From: Bradyrhizobium embrapense
GTDB lineage: Bacteria > Pseudomonadota > Alphaproteobacteria > Rhizobiales > Xanthobacteraceae
Direction of reading: 5' to 3'
Length of the DNA: 64,000 nt
Assembly (NCBI RefSeq): GCF_001189235.2
Contig: NZ_LFIP02000006.1
Location: 62,001 to 126,000, forward strand
The notes below the pieces were generated by a model, which was not told where the DNA came from, did no database searches, and was given only the letters and a program-made list of their open reading frames with translations. The position numbers and the translations under genes are program-made. Positions 8,772 through 17,310 of the stretch are shown here, one piece after another (positions within the stretch are counted from its first letter, which is position 1; each line of letters opens with the position of its first letter).

Positions 8772-9185
8772 ATGGCGACAATCACTTTTTATCAAAAGCC
8801 CGGCTGCGCGACCAATGTGCGTCAGATTCAAGCGTTCAACGCTGCCGGTCACGACATCATAGCCAAGGATATTTTGATGGAGCCGTGGACTTCAGAAGAA
8901 CTGCGCCGCTTCTTCGGCAATATCCCGGTTGCCTCCTGGTTCAACCAAGCGGCCCCCCGTATCAAATCAGGCGAAGTCAATCCCGCCATAATTGACGACC
9001 AGCGCGCACTGGCGTTGATGTTAGACGATCCGCTCCTGATACGCAGACCTCTGATCGACGTCGATGGATCACGATGCGCCGGATTCGATCATGAGCTCGT
9101 GCTGTCGCTGCTTGGCCGCAAGACCCCAGATGATCTCGAGGGATGTGTGCATGACGCAAACGAGACGCGCTGTCCGCAAACGTGA
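8772..9185 (+). CDS. ArsC-family nitrogenase-associated (NifO-like) protein
   Basis: 137-residue protein of the ArsC/thioredoxin-like fold. MATITFYQKPGCATNVRQ gives the beta-strand and N-terminal helix of the family with one cysteine in the C-x2-N-x2-Q active loop. Later segments such as RRFFGNIPVASWFNQAAPRI, LLIRRPLIDVDG and the final GF match the 'nitrogenase-associated protein' branch of ArsC-like proteins. The arsenate reductase C-x5-R motif is not intact (CATNVRQ), so arsenate reduction is not supported. NifO is implicated in directing molybdenum toward nitrogenase over nitrate reductase in Azotobacter. The gene is divergent from nifH, which fits a nif role. Confidence 0.75.
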   Translation: MATITFYQKPGCATNVRQIQAFNAAGHDIIAKDILMEPWTSEELRRFFGNIPVASWFNQAAPRIKSGEVNPAIIDDQRALALMLDDPLLIRRPLIDVDGSRCAGFDHELVLSLLGRKTPDDLEGCVHDANETRCPQT

Positions 9186-9560
9186 GGCTAGGACAGACGG
9201 CTTTGATGCGAAGAACCATATTTTTCTGCTTCCGGCTTGGTTCGTGACCGCCAACTCGGACCCTCGCTGAGAAGGCCAACCCGGCTATTCCGTAATACGG
9301 ATCTGCCGATATTGCGCCTCGGGTGAATGCTGCCTCTACCGGCCCTGCAATGTGCGGGGTTGCTGCATTGCCACTTTGATTTTGCATGGCCCAACGGGCA
9401 TGGATTGGATCGGGGCATCAAGCCAACAAACAATCTCCTGAAGAGATTGGAATCAGCACGGACTATGAATCGAATAGCTATCAAGCAAAGACAACGACGC
9501 TTCGATAGCCGTGCTTCTTGTGCAACTCACCCGCATAATTCCGGTGAGCCCGCCACTATT

Positions 9561-9574
9561 TTGATCCGCATCAA
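9561..9574. promoter_or_regulatory. FixK/FNR-type box upstream of the OmpW gene
   Basis: TTGATCCGCATCAA is a perfect TTGAT-N4-ATCAA dyad, the FNR/FixK consensus. It lies 73 bp before the porin start at 9648, a position compatible with activation at about -41. This predicts induction under low oxygen by a FixK-type regulator, independently of NifA. Confidence 0.75.
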
Positions 9575-9647
9575 ATCCTCCGCCGCTTGTCATGTGTGAC
9601 AGAGATCTCGCGCGCCTTATCGCGCGACTTTTGGAATGGAGAATTCG

Positions 9648-10379
9648 ATGAGAACAAGAACAATTCTGACGACGACGTCGCTCCTCACGCTCGCGATCTC
9701 GCTGGCCAGCATCTCGACACAGGCTGCAGATCTCGGTCCAGCGCCGGTTTATTACATAGCACCCCCGATCGAACCGTTTAATCCATGGATGATCCGCCTG
9801 CGAGTGCTCGGCGTTTTGCCCGATACCGCAGGCAGTTCAGTCCACGTCTCCGGGGTACCCTCGCTGTCTTCTCCCAACTCCGGTCTGTTGATCAGCGATC
9901 AAGCCATACCGGAGCTCGACATCACCTATTTCTTTACAAAGAACATCGCGGCCGAACTCATTCTCGGCGTGACCCGCCATCACATCAGCGGCACTGGCAC
10001 GCTTAATGGACTCGATATCGGCAAAGCGTGGCTATTGCCACCGACGTTGACCCTGCAATATCACTTCGACGATTTCGGTCCACTCAAGCCATATATCGGC
10101 GCAGGCATCAACTACACCGCATTCTTCAATCAGTCGGCGGCCAATACGTCGCTCGCCGGCCTTACCGTGACGGATCTGCACATCAGCAACCAGTTCGGCG
10201 CGGCGGTCCAATTTGGCTTCGATTACATGCTTGACCGTCATTGGGGCCTCAACTTCGACGTGAAGAAGCTGTGGCTGCGGCCAGACTATTCTGCGACCGT
10301 AAACAATGCAATTCCCGTCTCCGGGCGCGCCAATATCGACCCATGGCTCATCAGCGGCGGCATCGCTTACAAGTTCTAA
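9648..10379 (+). CDS. OmpW-family outer membrane protein
   Basis: 243-residue precursor with a clear Sec signal (MRTRTILTTTSLLTLAISLA then ...STQA-ADL). The rest alternates hydrophobic residues as in an eight-stranded beta-barrel and contains OmpW landmarks: PELDITYFFTKNIAAELIL, PPTLTLQYHF, KPYIGAGINYT and a terminal aromatic residue (IAYKF). OmpW proteins form narrow hydrophobic channels for small apolar molecules. The ATG at 9648 has GGAG at suitable spacing, better than the ATG at 9636. A FixK/FNR box upstream suggests microaerobic induction. It is a single gene; its position beside nif genes suggests a bacteroid or microaerobic envelope role. Confidence 0.88.
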   Translation: MRTRTILTTTSLLTLAISLASISTQAADLGPAPVYYIAPPIEPFNPWMIRLRVLGVLPDTAGSSVHVSGVPSLSSPNSGLLISDQAIPELDITYFFTKNIAAELILGVTRHHISGTGTLNGLDIGKAWLLPPTLTLQYHFDDFGPLKPYIGAGINYTAFFNQSAANTSLAGLTVTDLHISNQFGAAVQFGFDYMLDRHWGLNFDVKKLWLRPDYSATVNNAIPVSGRANIDPWLISGGIAYKF

Positions 10380-10941
10380 CGTCGGAGCAGGATCCAGAGA
10401 AGACAAGGTTGATGACTCCGGACGCGGCGAGCCACCGAGCGCGTCCTTCAACCACACCGCAGTTCATCCCGCGAGCGAGATGGCGTGTCAAAGACGCGTC
10501 GTCTCGCGAAGAACGTGAGCGCCATGCGCACCTTGCGCTTGCGGCGTGCTGCGTAGGGACAGTATTAAGTGACGCGAACAGATTGATCGAACAGCCATCG
10601 AAAGAAAAACGTTCTTGCTTTGTCAGGCGTTGCGACCATGCAAGGTGCCGATCGGGTCTGAAAATTCAAGGCGCCGCGCTGCGCCGTGAAAATGATAGTC
10701 TGACAAGGAAGTTGACGCTCAAGGTTCAGGGCCCGGGCACGAGCAGCGCTCTAATCTGGGCCCGTCTCACCGAACATCTCAAAGAGCGCCATAACGACAA
10801 GCTCTCTGACGCGCTGTTCGCACGTCCTGACGCCTGAGGGCCACCCGGTCATCCTGATCCGACCGACGTACCGAGGGAACAGCTCATCGACGGAGAAGCT
10901 GTCCATGCTTGATTGCCCGGCCAAGCGGCGCGAAGAGGCGT
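10380..10941. other. Gap after ompW, no gene recognised
   Basis: 562 bases between two convergent genes. A plus-strand frame continues across 10241-10837 in a different phase from the porin, but its start lies inside the porin and no family is recognisable. No convincing terminator hairpin was seen. Confidence 0.4.
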
Positions 10942-11289
10942 TTAGCTGCGCTTTAGCACCATCACGAGGCGGTCGACGCGTTTACCCCGCTTGAGATGGG
11001 ATTCCAGGATTTCGTCGACGTCTTCCGGCGTAGTCGCGCGGTACCAGATTCCGTCAGGATAGACGACCATCAAGGGACCGGAGTTACAATAGCCGAGGCA
11101 GCCAGCCATCGTGAAACCGATATCGTTAAGGCCTTGCGCTTCGATCGCCTTGCCCATTCGATCCCACAATGCTTGCGCGCCAGAGGCGCCGCAACTGCCG
11201 TGCGGATGAGTGGGCGGACGCTGCGTGTTGCAGGCAAAGACATGATGCCTATAAATTTGGGGGAGCTCGAATTCGGTTTCTGAGTCCAT
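10942..11289 (-). CDS. Thioredoxin-like [2Fe-2S] ferredoxin
   Basis: 115-residue protein of the thioredoxin-fold 2Fe-2S ferredoxin family (Clostridium pasteurianum / Shethna-type). The four ligands are visible as C-x12-C (CNTQRPPTHPHGSC, about residues 20 and 33) and C-x3-C (CLGYC, about residues 64 and 68), followed by the typical GPLMVVYPDGIWY strand. Such ferredoxins are often coded beside nif genes and are thought to serve FeMo-co assembly or electron supply, although their exact partner is unsettled. The gene stands alone; no consensus -24/-12 element was found in the 200 bp upstream. Confidence 0.88.
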   Translation of the reverse strand: MDSETEFELPQIYRHHVFACNTQRPPTHPHGSCGASGAQALWDRMGKAIEAQGLNDIGFTMAGCLGYCNSGPLMVVYPDGIWYRATTPEDVDEILESHLKRGKRVDRLVMVLKRS

Positions 11290-12488
11290 GCGTTTATCCT
11301 GTGATCAATGCGAGCGATCCGAAAGAGACATGGCCTGGGCCCGCATCGGCCTCACAGGGTCTCTTGCTGTCGAACACCGCATCGATAGATTGATGCTACT
11401 GATTTCGATGCGTGCCTGCGGACGCAGGCGAAATAAGCGAACGCAACACTAATTGTAAACGTTGAAGATCACCCACAGATCACTCACGTCTGGCACAACC
11501 TTCCTGATTCGTTTCAACGTCTTCTCCTACCATCGCAATCCCTTCGCTCCTACATTGCTCAGCCATCCGATTGCTGAAAAGCAAGTTCCACACCAAATGC
11601 AGAATCCTCGCATTTTTATGACTATCTCTTGTTCTGCCGAGACGCTCCTCATCGTTGATGCTGGAGTTCCGACAATGTCGTTTCTCTTCTGTTTTGGACA
11701 GGACAATCGTTGGCATCGCGTTTGACGCCCCCCATTCTGCTTCGGCCGTTCGCACGCATGATGTGCGCTCCGCTGTTTCCAATCTATTGTTTACCTCAAC
11801 AGGATAGTGCCTGGCGCAAACGCCCCGACAGTCAGAGTGAACGCAGACCCGCGTTCAAGGCTATAGGTTAAGCTGCCCGGAGTTGATCGGCCGTCACGAA
11901 ACCGGCAACACAGCGGTCCTGAATCGCGCCCACAGCCCTCCACGATAGCGTCAAGGCGCACTTGCCGCCTCAATGCCGAGCACCGAATGCGTGTTCATTC
12001 ATGCATGCGTCCGTAAACCGGTGGCTCCCAAAGATCGCGGCGCCACTCGCTGAGAGGTCGCATTGAGGCGTTTGGCATCGCAATTGCAGCCTAGAAAATA
12101 AGCCAACTGTCGCTGACGGCCTAGCTTCTGACACAGGATCGTCATTGTTCCTCCCAAACGATCCTGTCAGTCTGGGTCTCCCCATTCTCGCAGCCCAGAC
12201 GGTGTCCTCGGCGGACTTCCAGCCGCCGAGGACATTTCTTGAACTGTTCTATCGGCCGGCAGCAAGAAGCAGGTCCCGCCTGCGAGATCCATTTGGCGAA
12301 TTGACGTAAGAGCACCTTTTGTTGGTACGGCAGAGCTCGCTGGTGCCCGGCAGCAAAGCGTTGGACTGCCGTTTGCTCTGACAAGCTAAGAGAGCATAAT
12401 ACCCATCTGCACCAACGCTTAGGAGCGACGATTTCGTCCTCCGATAAAATCCCTCGGCCAACTTGAACAGCAGCCAAATGATACGCCG
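11290..12488. other. 1.2-kb stretch without a recognisable gene
   Basis: Open frames on both strands reach about 150 codons but overlap each other, lack ribosome sites and show no domain. The one clear structure is a perfect 11-bp inverted repeat at 12204-12233. A TGGCAC at 11491 is followed by TTCC rather than TTGC, so I do not accept it as a sigma-54 promoter. The stretch looks like decayed accessory DNA. Confidence 0.45.
12204..12233. repeat. Perfect 11-bp inverted repeat, 8-base loop
   Basis: GTCCTCGGCGG and its exact complement CCGCCGAGGAC are separated by ACTTCCAG. The stem is very GC-rich; a short ATTTCTT follows on the plus strand, so it could act as a weak terminator or transcript-stabilising hairpin 255 bp after the Rieske gene. 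Confidence 0.6.
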
Positions 12489-12962
12489 TCAATCCGGATG
12501 TATCGTGATATCCATTGTTTCTTCGCTGTCCTCGAAGCGCTCGGAAGCCCGATCTTCCTCCAGCAGCTCGACGCCGCATAGGCAAACGTCACCTTCGATC
12601 ACGGCGAGCGCTACCGGCTCAAGCGCTTGTCCATTGCAGGGACCCTCGATGCACACTCCGGTCTCGATCTCGAACCTTGCACCATGCCGGCCGCATCTGA
12701 GAAAGAAGTGGTCTGCCGAGAAAAACTCGCCGGAGCCGATGTTCAGCCAGACGCCGTCATGCGGACAACGGTTCACATAGCCAAAATAGTCGTCACCGAA
12801 GGTGCGCACCACAATAATGGAAAACAACCGGCTTTCGCCGCTATCATCGATACGCGACAAGCTAAAGCCCCTGGCGCCATTCCGCTCGATGGCATCGGCC
12901 GGACAGACGGTAAAAACCTCGATCTGATCGCCCATTGGGTTCCCAATCATCGCTTGGCTCAT
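12489..12962 (-). CDS. Rieske [2Fe-2S] protein of the nif cluster
   Basis: 157-residue soluble Rieske-type ferredoxin. The ligand boxes C-P-H-D-G (about residue 67) and C-G-R-H-G-A (about residue 90) are 19 residues apart, giving the Cys-His/Cys-His set; GPCNGQALEPVALAV follows as in Rieske ferredoxins. A second related Rieske gene lies at 23219-23554. The start at 12962 overlaps the stop of the 73-aa gene (ATGA), arguing for coupled translation; an ATG nine codons later is possible. There is no membrane anchor. Its electron partner is not known; the position in a nif accessory operon suggests service to nitrogenase maturation or oxygen protection. Confidence 0.85.
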   Translation of the reverse strand: MSQAMIGNPMGDQIEVFTVCPADAIERNGARGFSLSRIDDSGESRLFSIIVVRTFGDDYFGYVNRCPHDGVWLNIGSGEFFSADHFFLRCGRHGARFEIETGVCIEGPCNGQALEPVALAVIEGDVCLCGVELLEEDRASERFEDSEETMDITIHPD

Positions 12963-13180
12963 CCAGGCCTCGCAGTTTCCCGCTTGAAGGCTTCGACCGT
13001 AGTACGGCTCAATCGGAAGATGCCGCGGCCACGTGCGAGCGGTCGATATGCCGAGCTAGCGCGGGCGTTGAGAACTTCAAACCATTGGTTCGGCGTGAGC
13101 TTTGCCAGGCGCTCGCTGATCTGGATCACCTTTCCATTCGGAGCGAAGCGGAGGTGAATGATGACTCCTTGTATGCTCAT
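12959..13180 (-). CDS. 73-aa nif-cluster protein of unknown function
   Basis: Small basic protein starting MSIQGVIIHLRFAPNG and containing LTPNQWFEVLNARASSAYRPL. The ATG at 13180 is preferred; the same frame is open for another 71 codons upstream, but that part has an unlikely composition. Its stop overlaps the Rieske start by four bases, so the two are translated together and probably work together. I know of no assigned function; it could bind or dock the Rieske protein. Confidence 0.6.
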   Translation of the reverse strand: MSIQGVIIHLRFAPNGKVIQISERLAKLTPNQWFEVLNARASSAYRPLARGRGIFRLSRTTVEAFKRETARPG

Positions 13181-13523
13181 AGTAATCTCTGCTTGACTAA
13201 CTCGAGACACCCGAGCCGAAGCCCAGGATGGCGTCCTCGGGTTCGAGCATCTTGGCGCGTCGGCCTTAAACCACGGCGTGAGCACGACAGTTTGCGACGA
13301 TCGAGCAGGCTTTCTGCGAGCGCGAGGCTGGAGCATTTCTCCCGCAGCTTCCCGAACAGTACATGATAGAGCGGCATGCGACGTGTTTCGCATTTATGCG
13401 GATATCTATCCGCCCGCGGCGGCATCGCATGACATGCGCCCGATCGATTTCTCATCTCGCGGACGCCCAGAGCTATGATTGTGCTCAACCAATCCTCCTT
13501 TCATTTGGGGCACAAAGATCATC
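13181..13523 (-). other. Gap upstream of the 73-aa/Rieske pair
   Basis: 343 bases separating the DegT-like gene from the 73-aa gene. Minus-strand frames show isolated protein-like phrases (for example LEPEDAILGFGSGVSS before a stop) in different phases, suggesting a short decayed gene. No -24/-12 element was found. Confidence 0.35.
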
Positions 13524-14726
13524 TCAGTAGATCGCCGCACCCGCGCCCACATTGATCGAGGCATCTTTCATGGTCTCCACGATAAACGCGATCTGCTTGT
13601 TCGTGAGATGGGTGTGAAACGGCAGCGCTAGAGCGCGATCGGCGACCTTTTCGGTAACCAGGAAATCGCCACGGCGATAGCCGAGGTCAAAATAGTGGCG
13701 TTGCAGATGCAGCGGCTGGCTGTAGGCAGCGGACTGAATCTGCGCGGCGCGCAGATCATCGATGATGGCGTCCCGACCGGATCGCGAGAAGCGTGTCCCC
13801 AATTGAACGAGATAAAGCATCCAGTTCACATCCGTCACAGCGGGACCGACATAAGGCGGCTTGATGCCTTCAAATGACTGGATATGCGCGTTATAGAGCT
13901 GCTCGATGAGCCGACGCCGCTCCAGGATTTCATTGAGACGCTTCAGCTGCGTCAGCCCCAAGGCAGCCGTGAGATCGCTGATGCCAGCCTGGTAAGGTGC
14001 TGTGCTCGCGACGACGACTGAGAATCGCTCGTCTAGGCGGTGGGCGCGATGGCGGCGCAACCCAAGCGCAATATCCATGTCATCCGTCACCACCATTGCG
14101 CCTTCACCGCAGCTTAGGGCTACCGGCTGGGCAAAGTCGAACACGGCCAGGTCGCCAAATCGGCCGACGAGCTCCCCCTTGTAGCTCGACCCGATCGCCT
14201 CGGTAGAATCCTCCAACAGCAGTAGCCGGTGGCGCTGTGCGACCGTCCGCAGTTCTGCCCATGGCGCAGGATGACCGTTGGGATTGCCGGCGACAATCGC
14301 CCGCGTGCGGGCCGTAATGCTCTCTTCGACCTTCGCTGGAACCAATGTTCCCGACCAATAGTCGACGTCGGCAAATACCACCCGTGCGCCTGCGAGACTG
14401 ATGGCATGCGCCGTTTCGCGAAAAGCGTAGGGCGAGGCGATGACCTCATGTCCTGCTCCGATCCCGAGCGCCTTGAGTGCAAGCAGGAGCCCAATCGTAC
14501 CACTCGAAACCGCAACGGCATGTTTGCGGCCCAGATAGACCGCGAAAGCCTGCTCGAACGCCTCAGTGATCCGCCCGCTGGAGATCTGCGACGAACACAG
14601 CAGGGTTTCAACTGCAGAGAGCTCAGCGACGGTAATATCCGGGTCCGACAGTGGGATAAAGGATGCATTGTTCTCCGCATTGTGCGCGCTATCGCACGGA
14701 TGCTCTGCGAGCTCAGTGCCGCTCAC
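13524..14726 (-). CDS. DegT/DnrJ/EryC1-fold protein lacking the PLP lysine
   Basis: 400-residue protein of the DegT/DnrJ/EryC1/StrS aminotransferase fold. The usual features are present: IPLSDPDIT start, SSGTIGLLLALKALGIGAGHEVI, and LLLEDSTEAIGSSYKG with the PLP-ring aspartate at residue 173. In the lysine motif, the family pattern F-S-F-H-x-x-K-N-I-T-C-x-E-G aligns without gaps to FDFAQPVALSCGEG, so the Schiff-base lysine is Val202. A classic aminotransferase reaction is therefore not expected. Some DegT-fold proteins without the lysine act as dehydratases or binding proteins. The start overlaps the stop of the preceding DUF6129-like gene, placing it firmly in the nifZ accessory operon. Confidence 0.85.
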   Translation of the reverse strand: MSGTELAEHPCDSAHNAENNASFIPLSDPDITVAELSAVETLLCSSQISSGRITEAFEQAFAVYLGRKHAVAVSSGTIGLLLALKALGIGAGHEVIASPYAFRETAHAISLAGARVVFADVDYWSGTLVPAKVEESITARTRAIVAGNPNGHPAPWAELRTVAQRHRLLLLEDSTEAIGSSYKGELVGRFGDLAVFDFAQPVALSCGEGAMVVTDDMDIALGLRRHRAHRLDERFSVVVASTAPYQAGISDLTAALGLTQLKRLNEILERRRLIEQLYNAHIQSFEGIKPPYVGPAVTDVNWMLYLVQLGTRFSRSGRDAIIDDLRAAQIQSAAYSQPLHLQRHYFDLGYRRGDFLVTEKVADRALALPFHTHLTNKQIAFIVETMKDASINVGAGAAIY

Positions 14727-14992
14727 TGCGCAGCGCTCCTTTTGGCCAATATGATACCGGTCGCCCGTGCCGGGTCGGCCGTAATCTGCACGCAGTGATC
14801 CGATCCATCGATCAGATGGAGATCGAAACGCACAAACTGCCGGAATGGCTGATCCGGCATATCCGACGCGTCACAGCGCACACAAGCAAGCTGCGGAAAG
14901 CGGCGCCGCAGCTCGACAAACGGCCCCTCCTCGGCCCTGTCGGTCGCAAGCAGCTGCTCAATTTCAATCAATTCCTGCGTAGTGAGCGTCAT
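14723..14992 (-). CDS. DUF6129-like small nif-cluster protein
   Basis: 89-residue protein starting MTLTTQELIEIEQLLA, with FPQLACVRCDASDMPDQPF in the middle, typical of the small DUF6129-type proteins coded beside nifZ and DegT-like genes. The two cysteines in CVRC could bind a metal, but this is inference. The ATG at 14992 is preferred to one eight codons upstream. The stop overlaps the DegT-like start (ATGA). Function unknown; it probably acts with the DegT-like protein. Confidence 0.6.
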   Translation of the reverse strand: MTLTTQELIEIEQLLATDRAEEGPFVELRRRFPQLACVRCDASDMPDQPFRQFVRFDLHLIDGSDHCVQITADPARATGIILAKRSAAQ

Positions 14993-15026
14993 CGTGGCTC
15001 CTCTGTGCCCCCTCAAAAGCCGCCCC

Positions 15027-15386
15027 TCATTGCCAGAACAGACGCTCCGGATCCGCGTTCAATTCGTCGATCGCTGAAGTCAGGCGGTGATACAGGCTAT
15101 AAAATTCCCAGATTCCTTGGGCGTGGTTCTTGCAAAACACCTTCCAAATTCCGCTCACGCGATCAAAAAGAATTAGCGCGACGTCGATTAGCGCGCCGTC
15201 CTTTTCAATATTGCGCGAGCAACAGGGGCTCTCGACGAGGTAGCCGCCTTTCACCGGTGTCACCTTCGGCGAGACGTAGATATAGCGCGTACGGGAGCTC
15301 AAGCTGCGCTCGATCCGCTTGCGATCAAGCTCGTTGGGGTGCGCCAGCAGCCCGGTCTTGACCTTCCTCATCAGCCCGGCATTCAT
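15027..15386 (-). CDS. DUF3024-like protein
   Basis: 119-residue protein with a central GGYLVESPCCSRNIEKDGALIDVALI segment and a C-terminal W-K-V-F...Y...LDxxLxxxxADPxxLFW-type ending (here AIDELNADPERLFWQ) that recalls DUF3024. The SPCCS pair and a later single Cys-His (FCKNH) could form a metal site. It starts 16 bp after the second nifZ-type gene and ends 35 bp before the DUF6129-like start, so it is part of the nifZ operon. No function is established. Confidence 0.6.
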   Translation of the reverse strand: MNAGLMRKVKTGLLAHPNELDRKRIERSLSSRTRYIYVSPKVTPVKGGYLVESPCCSRNIEKDGALIDVALILFDRVSGIWKVFCKNHAQGIWEFYSLYHRLTSAIDELNADPERLFWQ

Positions 15387-15401
15387 CGCGAAAGCCTCCC
15401 T

Positions 15402-15641
15402 TCAAAGACCTGTGATTTCTTCTTCAAGACAGCCGATGAGCAACCGTTCTCCAAAATCGACAGTATAGATCGGAACGTTCGCATCGGTATGGATGGCAAC
15501 CCTGATGATCTCTCCGGCCACTCCGGCGCCGAGCAAGACGCCGTCAGGCTCTGCATTGGGAAAAGAGCCGTCGTTGATGATATCGACTGTGGTTTTAACC
15601 CGCTGGCCCCGCCGATATTTCAGAAAGCCGGGTTCACTCAC
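15402..15641 (-). CDS. nifZ: Second NifZ-domain protein, 79 aa
   Basis: Short protein consisting of little more than one NifZ domain: YRRGQRVKTTVDIINDGSFP, then GVAGEIIRVAIHTDANVPIYTVDF, parallel to the adjacent NifZ. NifZ is linked to formation of the second P-cluster of the MoFe protein. It overlaps the first nifZ by four bases (ATGA), so translation is coupled. The sequence has drifted from its neighbour, which suggests old duplication and a separate role rather than redundancy. Confidence 0.75.
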   Translation of the reverse strand: MSEPGFLKYRRGQRVKTTVDIINDGSFPNAEPDGVLLGAGVAGEIIRVAIHTDANVPIYTVDFGERLLIGCLEEEITGL

Positions 15642-15958
15642 GACACGGCCTCCACCGGCAATGGAAGATCATCAATCTCCTCGCAGGCATCCACGGGCAC
15701 GAGTTCCTTGCGCTTCATGCCAACGCGGTAGCCGCTTTCCAGAAACTCGACACCATATATGTAGAACTGCTGCAGGAATGTCCCGATCGAGATGACGTAA
15801 CCGACCTCTCCCTTCTTGACCAAGATGTCGCCGATCTCCTTGCCACGAAAGGTGCCATCGTTCCGGATGGTGCGATTGGCTCGTACCTTTTGGCTAAAAC
15901 TGAAGACAGGCGGCTCGTCGAGCTCGACGACGTCGCTGTCGCGAACAATACCGCTCAT
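15638..15958 (-). CDS. nifZ: NifZ
   Basis: 106-residue NifZ. The family core is clear: FSFSQKVRANRTIRNDGTF, GDILVKKGEVGYVISIGTFLQQFYIYGVEF, then KRKELVPVD. NifZ acts as a chaperone in P-cluster maturation of NifDK. The ATG at 15958 gives the natural N-terminus; another ATG six codons upstream is less likely. It heads the run nifZ-nifZ-DUF3024-DUF6129-DegT-like. In related genomes nifZ follows nifB-fdxN closely, but here a 1.35-kb decayed stretch intervenes and I see no -24/-12 promoter directly upstream. Confidence 0.9.
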   Translation of the reverse strand: MSGIVRDSDVVELDEPPVFSFSQKVRANRTIRNDGTFRGKEIGDILVKKGEVGYVISIGTFLQQFYIYGVEFLESGYRVGMKRKELVPVDACEEIDDLPLPVEAVS

Positions 15959-16536
15959 GTAGCGCTCCTCATGCATCGTTGCTGGTAGACATCAATGGTG
16001 TTGCTGCCGGCCCGACCAGGAGACACCCTCCACAATTGTGTGCTCATCCCTCGCCGCACTCAGCCGATTCACTCACCGCAATGCGGTTCGCCAGTTCGTG
16101 TCGACGTGCTGACCAGGATGTCGCTTTAGGGCAGTTCGTGCTCTCGAGTGACAGCCGTTCTGCGATATCTAGCCGCGCTCTAGCGTATTGGCCCGTAGCT
16201 TCACCAAGTAGCCCCGCAACGGCAGCGAGACGTGGTACGATGTGACGGAACTGGACTTCCTCAGCGCAGATCGATTGATTGCGGAGCTGCGGGCCAAAGT
16301 GGCGCGTGAGCACGTCGCCAGTTCCTTGTCGGACAGCATCGGCATCATTTCCCCGTACGAAACGATGTTGCGGCTGAGGCGACGAGGTTTCTAGGGCCAT
16401 CAAGCATCGACGATAAGACGACGGCATTAGCCTGCGTGGACACGATCGCTCAGACCTCAACGTCTGCGCGCCAAGTGCCGCCATTGCTGAGCGCGGGATT
16501 CCGCCGGGAGACGTGCTGGAGACGTAGCCGGCCCAA

Positions 16537-16900
16537 TCATTTGGGCAAATAGCCGAACGCCGGCAGTCGCAGCCCCTCTTGCGCGACCGACGAGCGCAGG
16601 CCCTGTAATTGGAGTGATGCCTCAGGGCGGCGTTGCCAATATGGTCGATCTTCGGATTGGCTCCTCCGCTCCAGGACGTCCGCGCGCGATTCGGTACCGA
16701 TCTTGTCAGCCGGTTCGAGTTCGAGCAGCTTGGTCGCGGCCTCGTCCCCTCTTTCCGATTGCCTGCCCATATCTGCAGGCCGGCCAGGTCCATCAACACG
16801 GCGGGATGCAACCGCGGCATGATGATATCGGCGTGATCAAGTGCAGCATCAGTCGCGTTAACCATCCGCCGGCCTTGGCCCGGGACTTCGCCGAACGAAG
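16537..16900 (-). pseudogene. Decayed TPR-type gene between fdxN and nifZ
   Basis: Two minus-strand frames join into a protein-like text: HPAVLMDLAGLQIWAGN around 16760-16808 in one phase, then EAATKLLELEPADKIG and a terminal RPEASLQLQGLRSSVAQEGL-type segment ending at 16537 in another. The pattern (A-x-x-L-L-E-L-x-P, then a closing basic tail) resembles the C-terminal TPR repeats of adenylate-cyclase/TPR proteins common in Bradyrhizobium. The phase change near 16760 means it is broken. A 421-codon frame covers 16044-17309, but much of it has an Arg/Ser/Cys-rich, non-protein composition. The rest of 15959-17310 holds no recognisable gene. Confidence 0.3.
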
Positions 16901-17310
16901 TGCGCGCGATCAGCGCTCCCTGACCGGCAAATGGCGACCTGGCTGCGGCCTCGAAGGTCATCGGCAGCTTCGTTCGCCCGGCGCATTCCGCGATGTTGCG
17001 GCTCGGTAAGACTGATCCCGCCGCGCATGCGCCGATCAGCGTGACCTCGTCAGTCACATAAACGATAATGGCGCGGCCCAGAAGCCTACGCTCGGAGCTG
17101 AGAGGCGCTTTTGGCCTGCCGCGCCAAATGAAATGCCTGCCAACGCTCCGCTGCCGGCGACCAGCAGCACGATCGCAGGAACATCCGGAGCAGCCGCCTT
17201 CGCGAGGGGAGGCACGAAGGTCGAGACCTGCGGTGTTGACAACGCGCCACACGAAGTTTGCAAATTTTTTAGCCCCAGCTCTTGGCATGCCGTTCATGGA
17301 AGCTCGCATC

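Noticed and set aside
11491..11505. TGGCACAACCTTCCT as a sigma-54 promoter
   Set aside because: The invariant GC of the -12 box is missing and no gene or NifA-type site is suitably placed.
12142..12585. 148-codon frame overlapping the Rieske gene end
   Set aside because: No ribosome site, no recognisable domain, and it overlaps the certain Rieske gene and an inverted repeat.
16044..17309. 421-codon open frame between nifZ and fdxN as an intact gene
   Set aside because: Much of the product is Arg/Ser/Cys-rich and the recognisable TPR-like text changes phase near 16760, so it is better read as a pseudogene.
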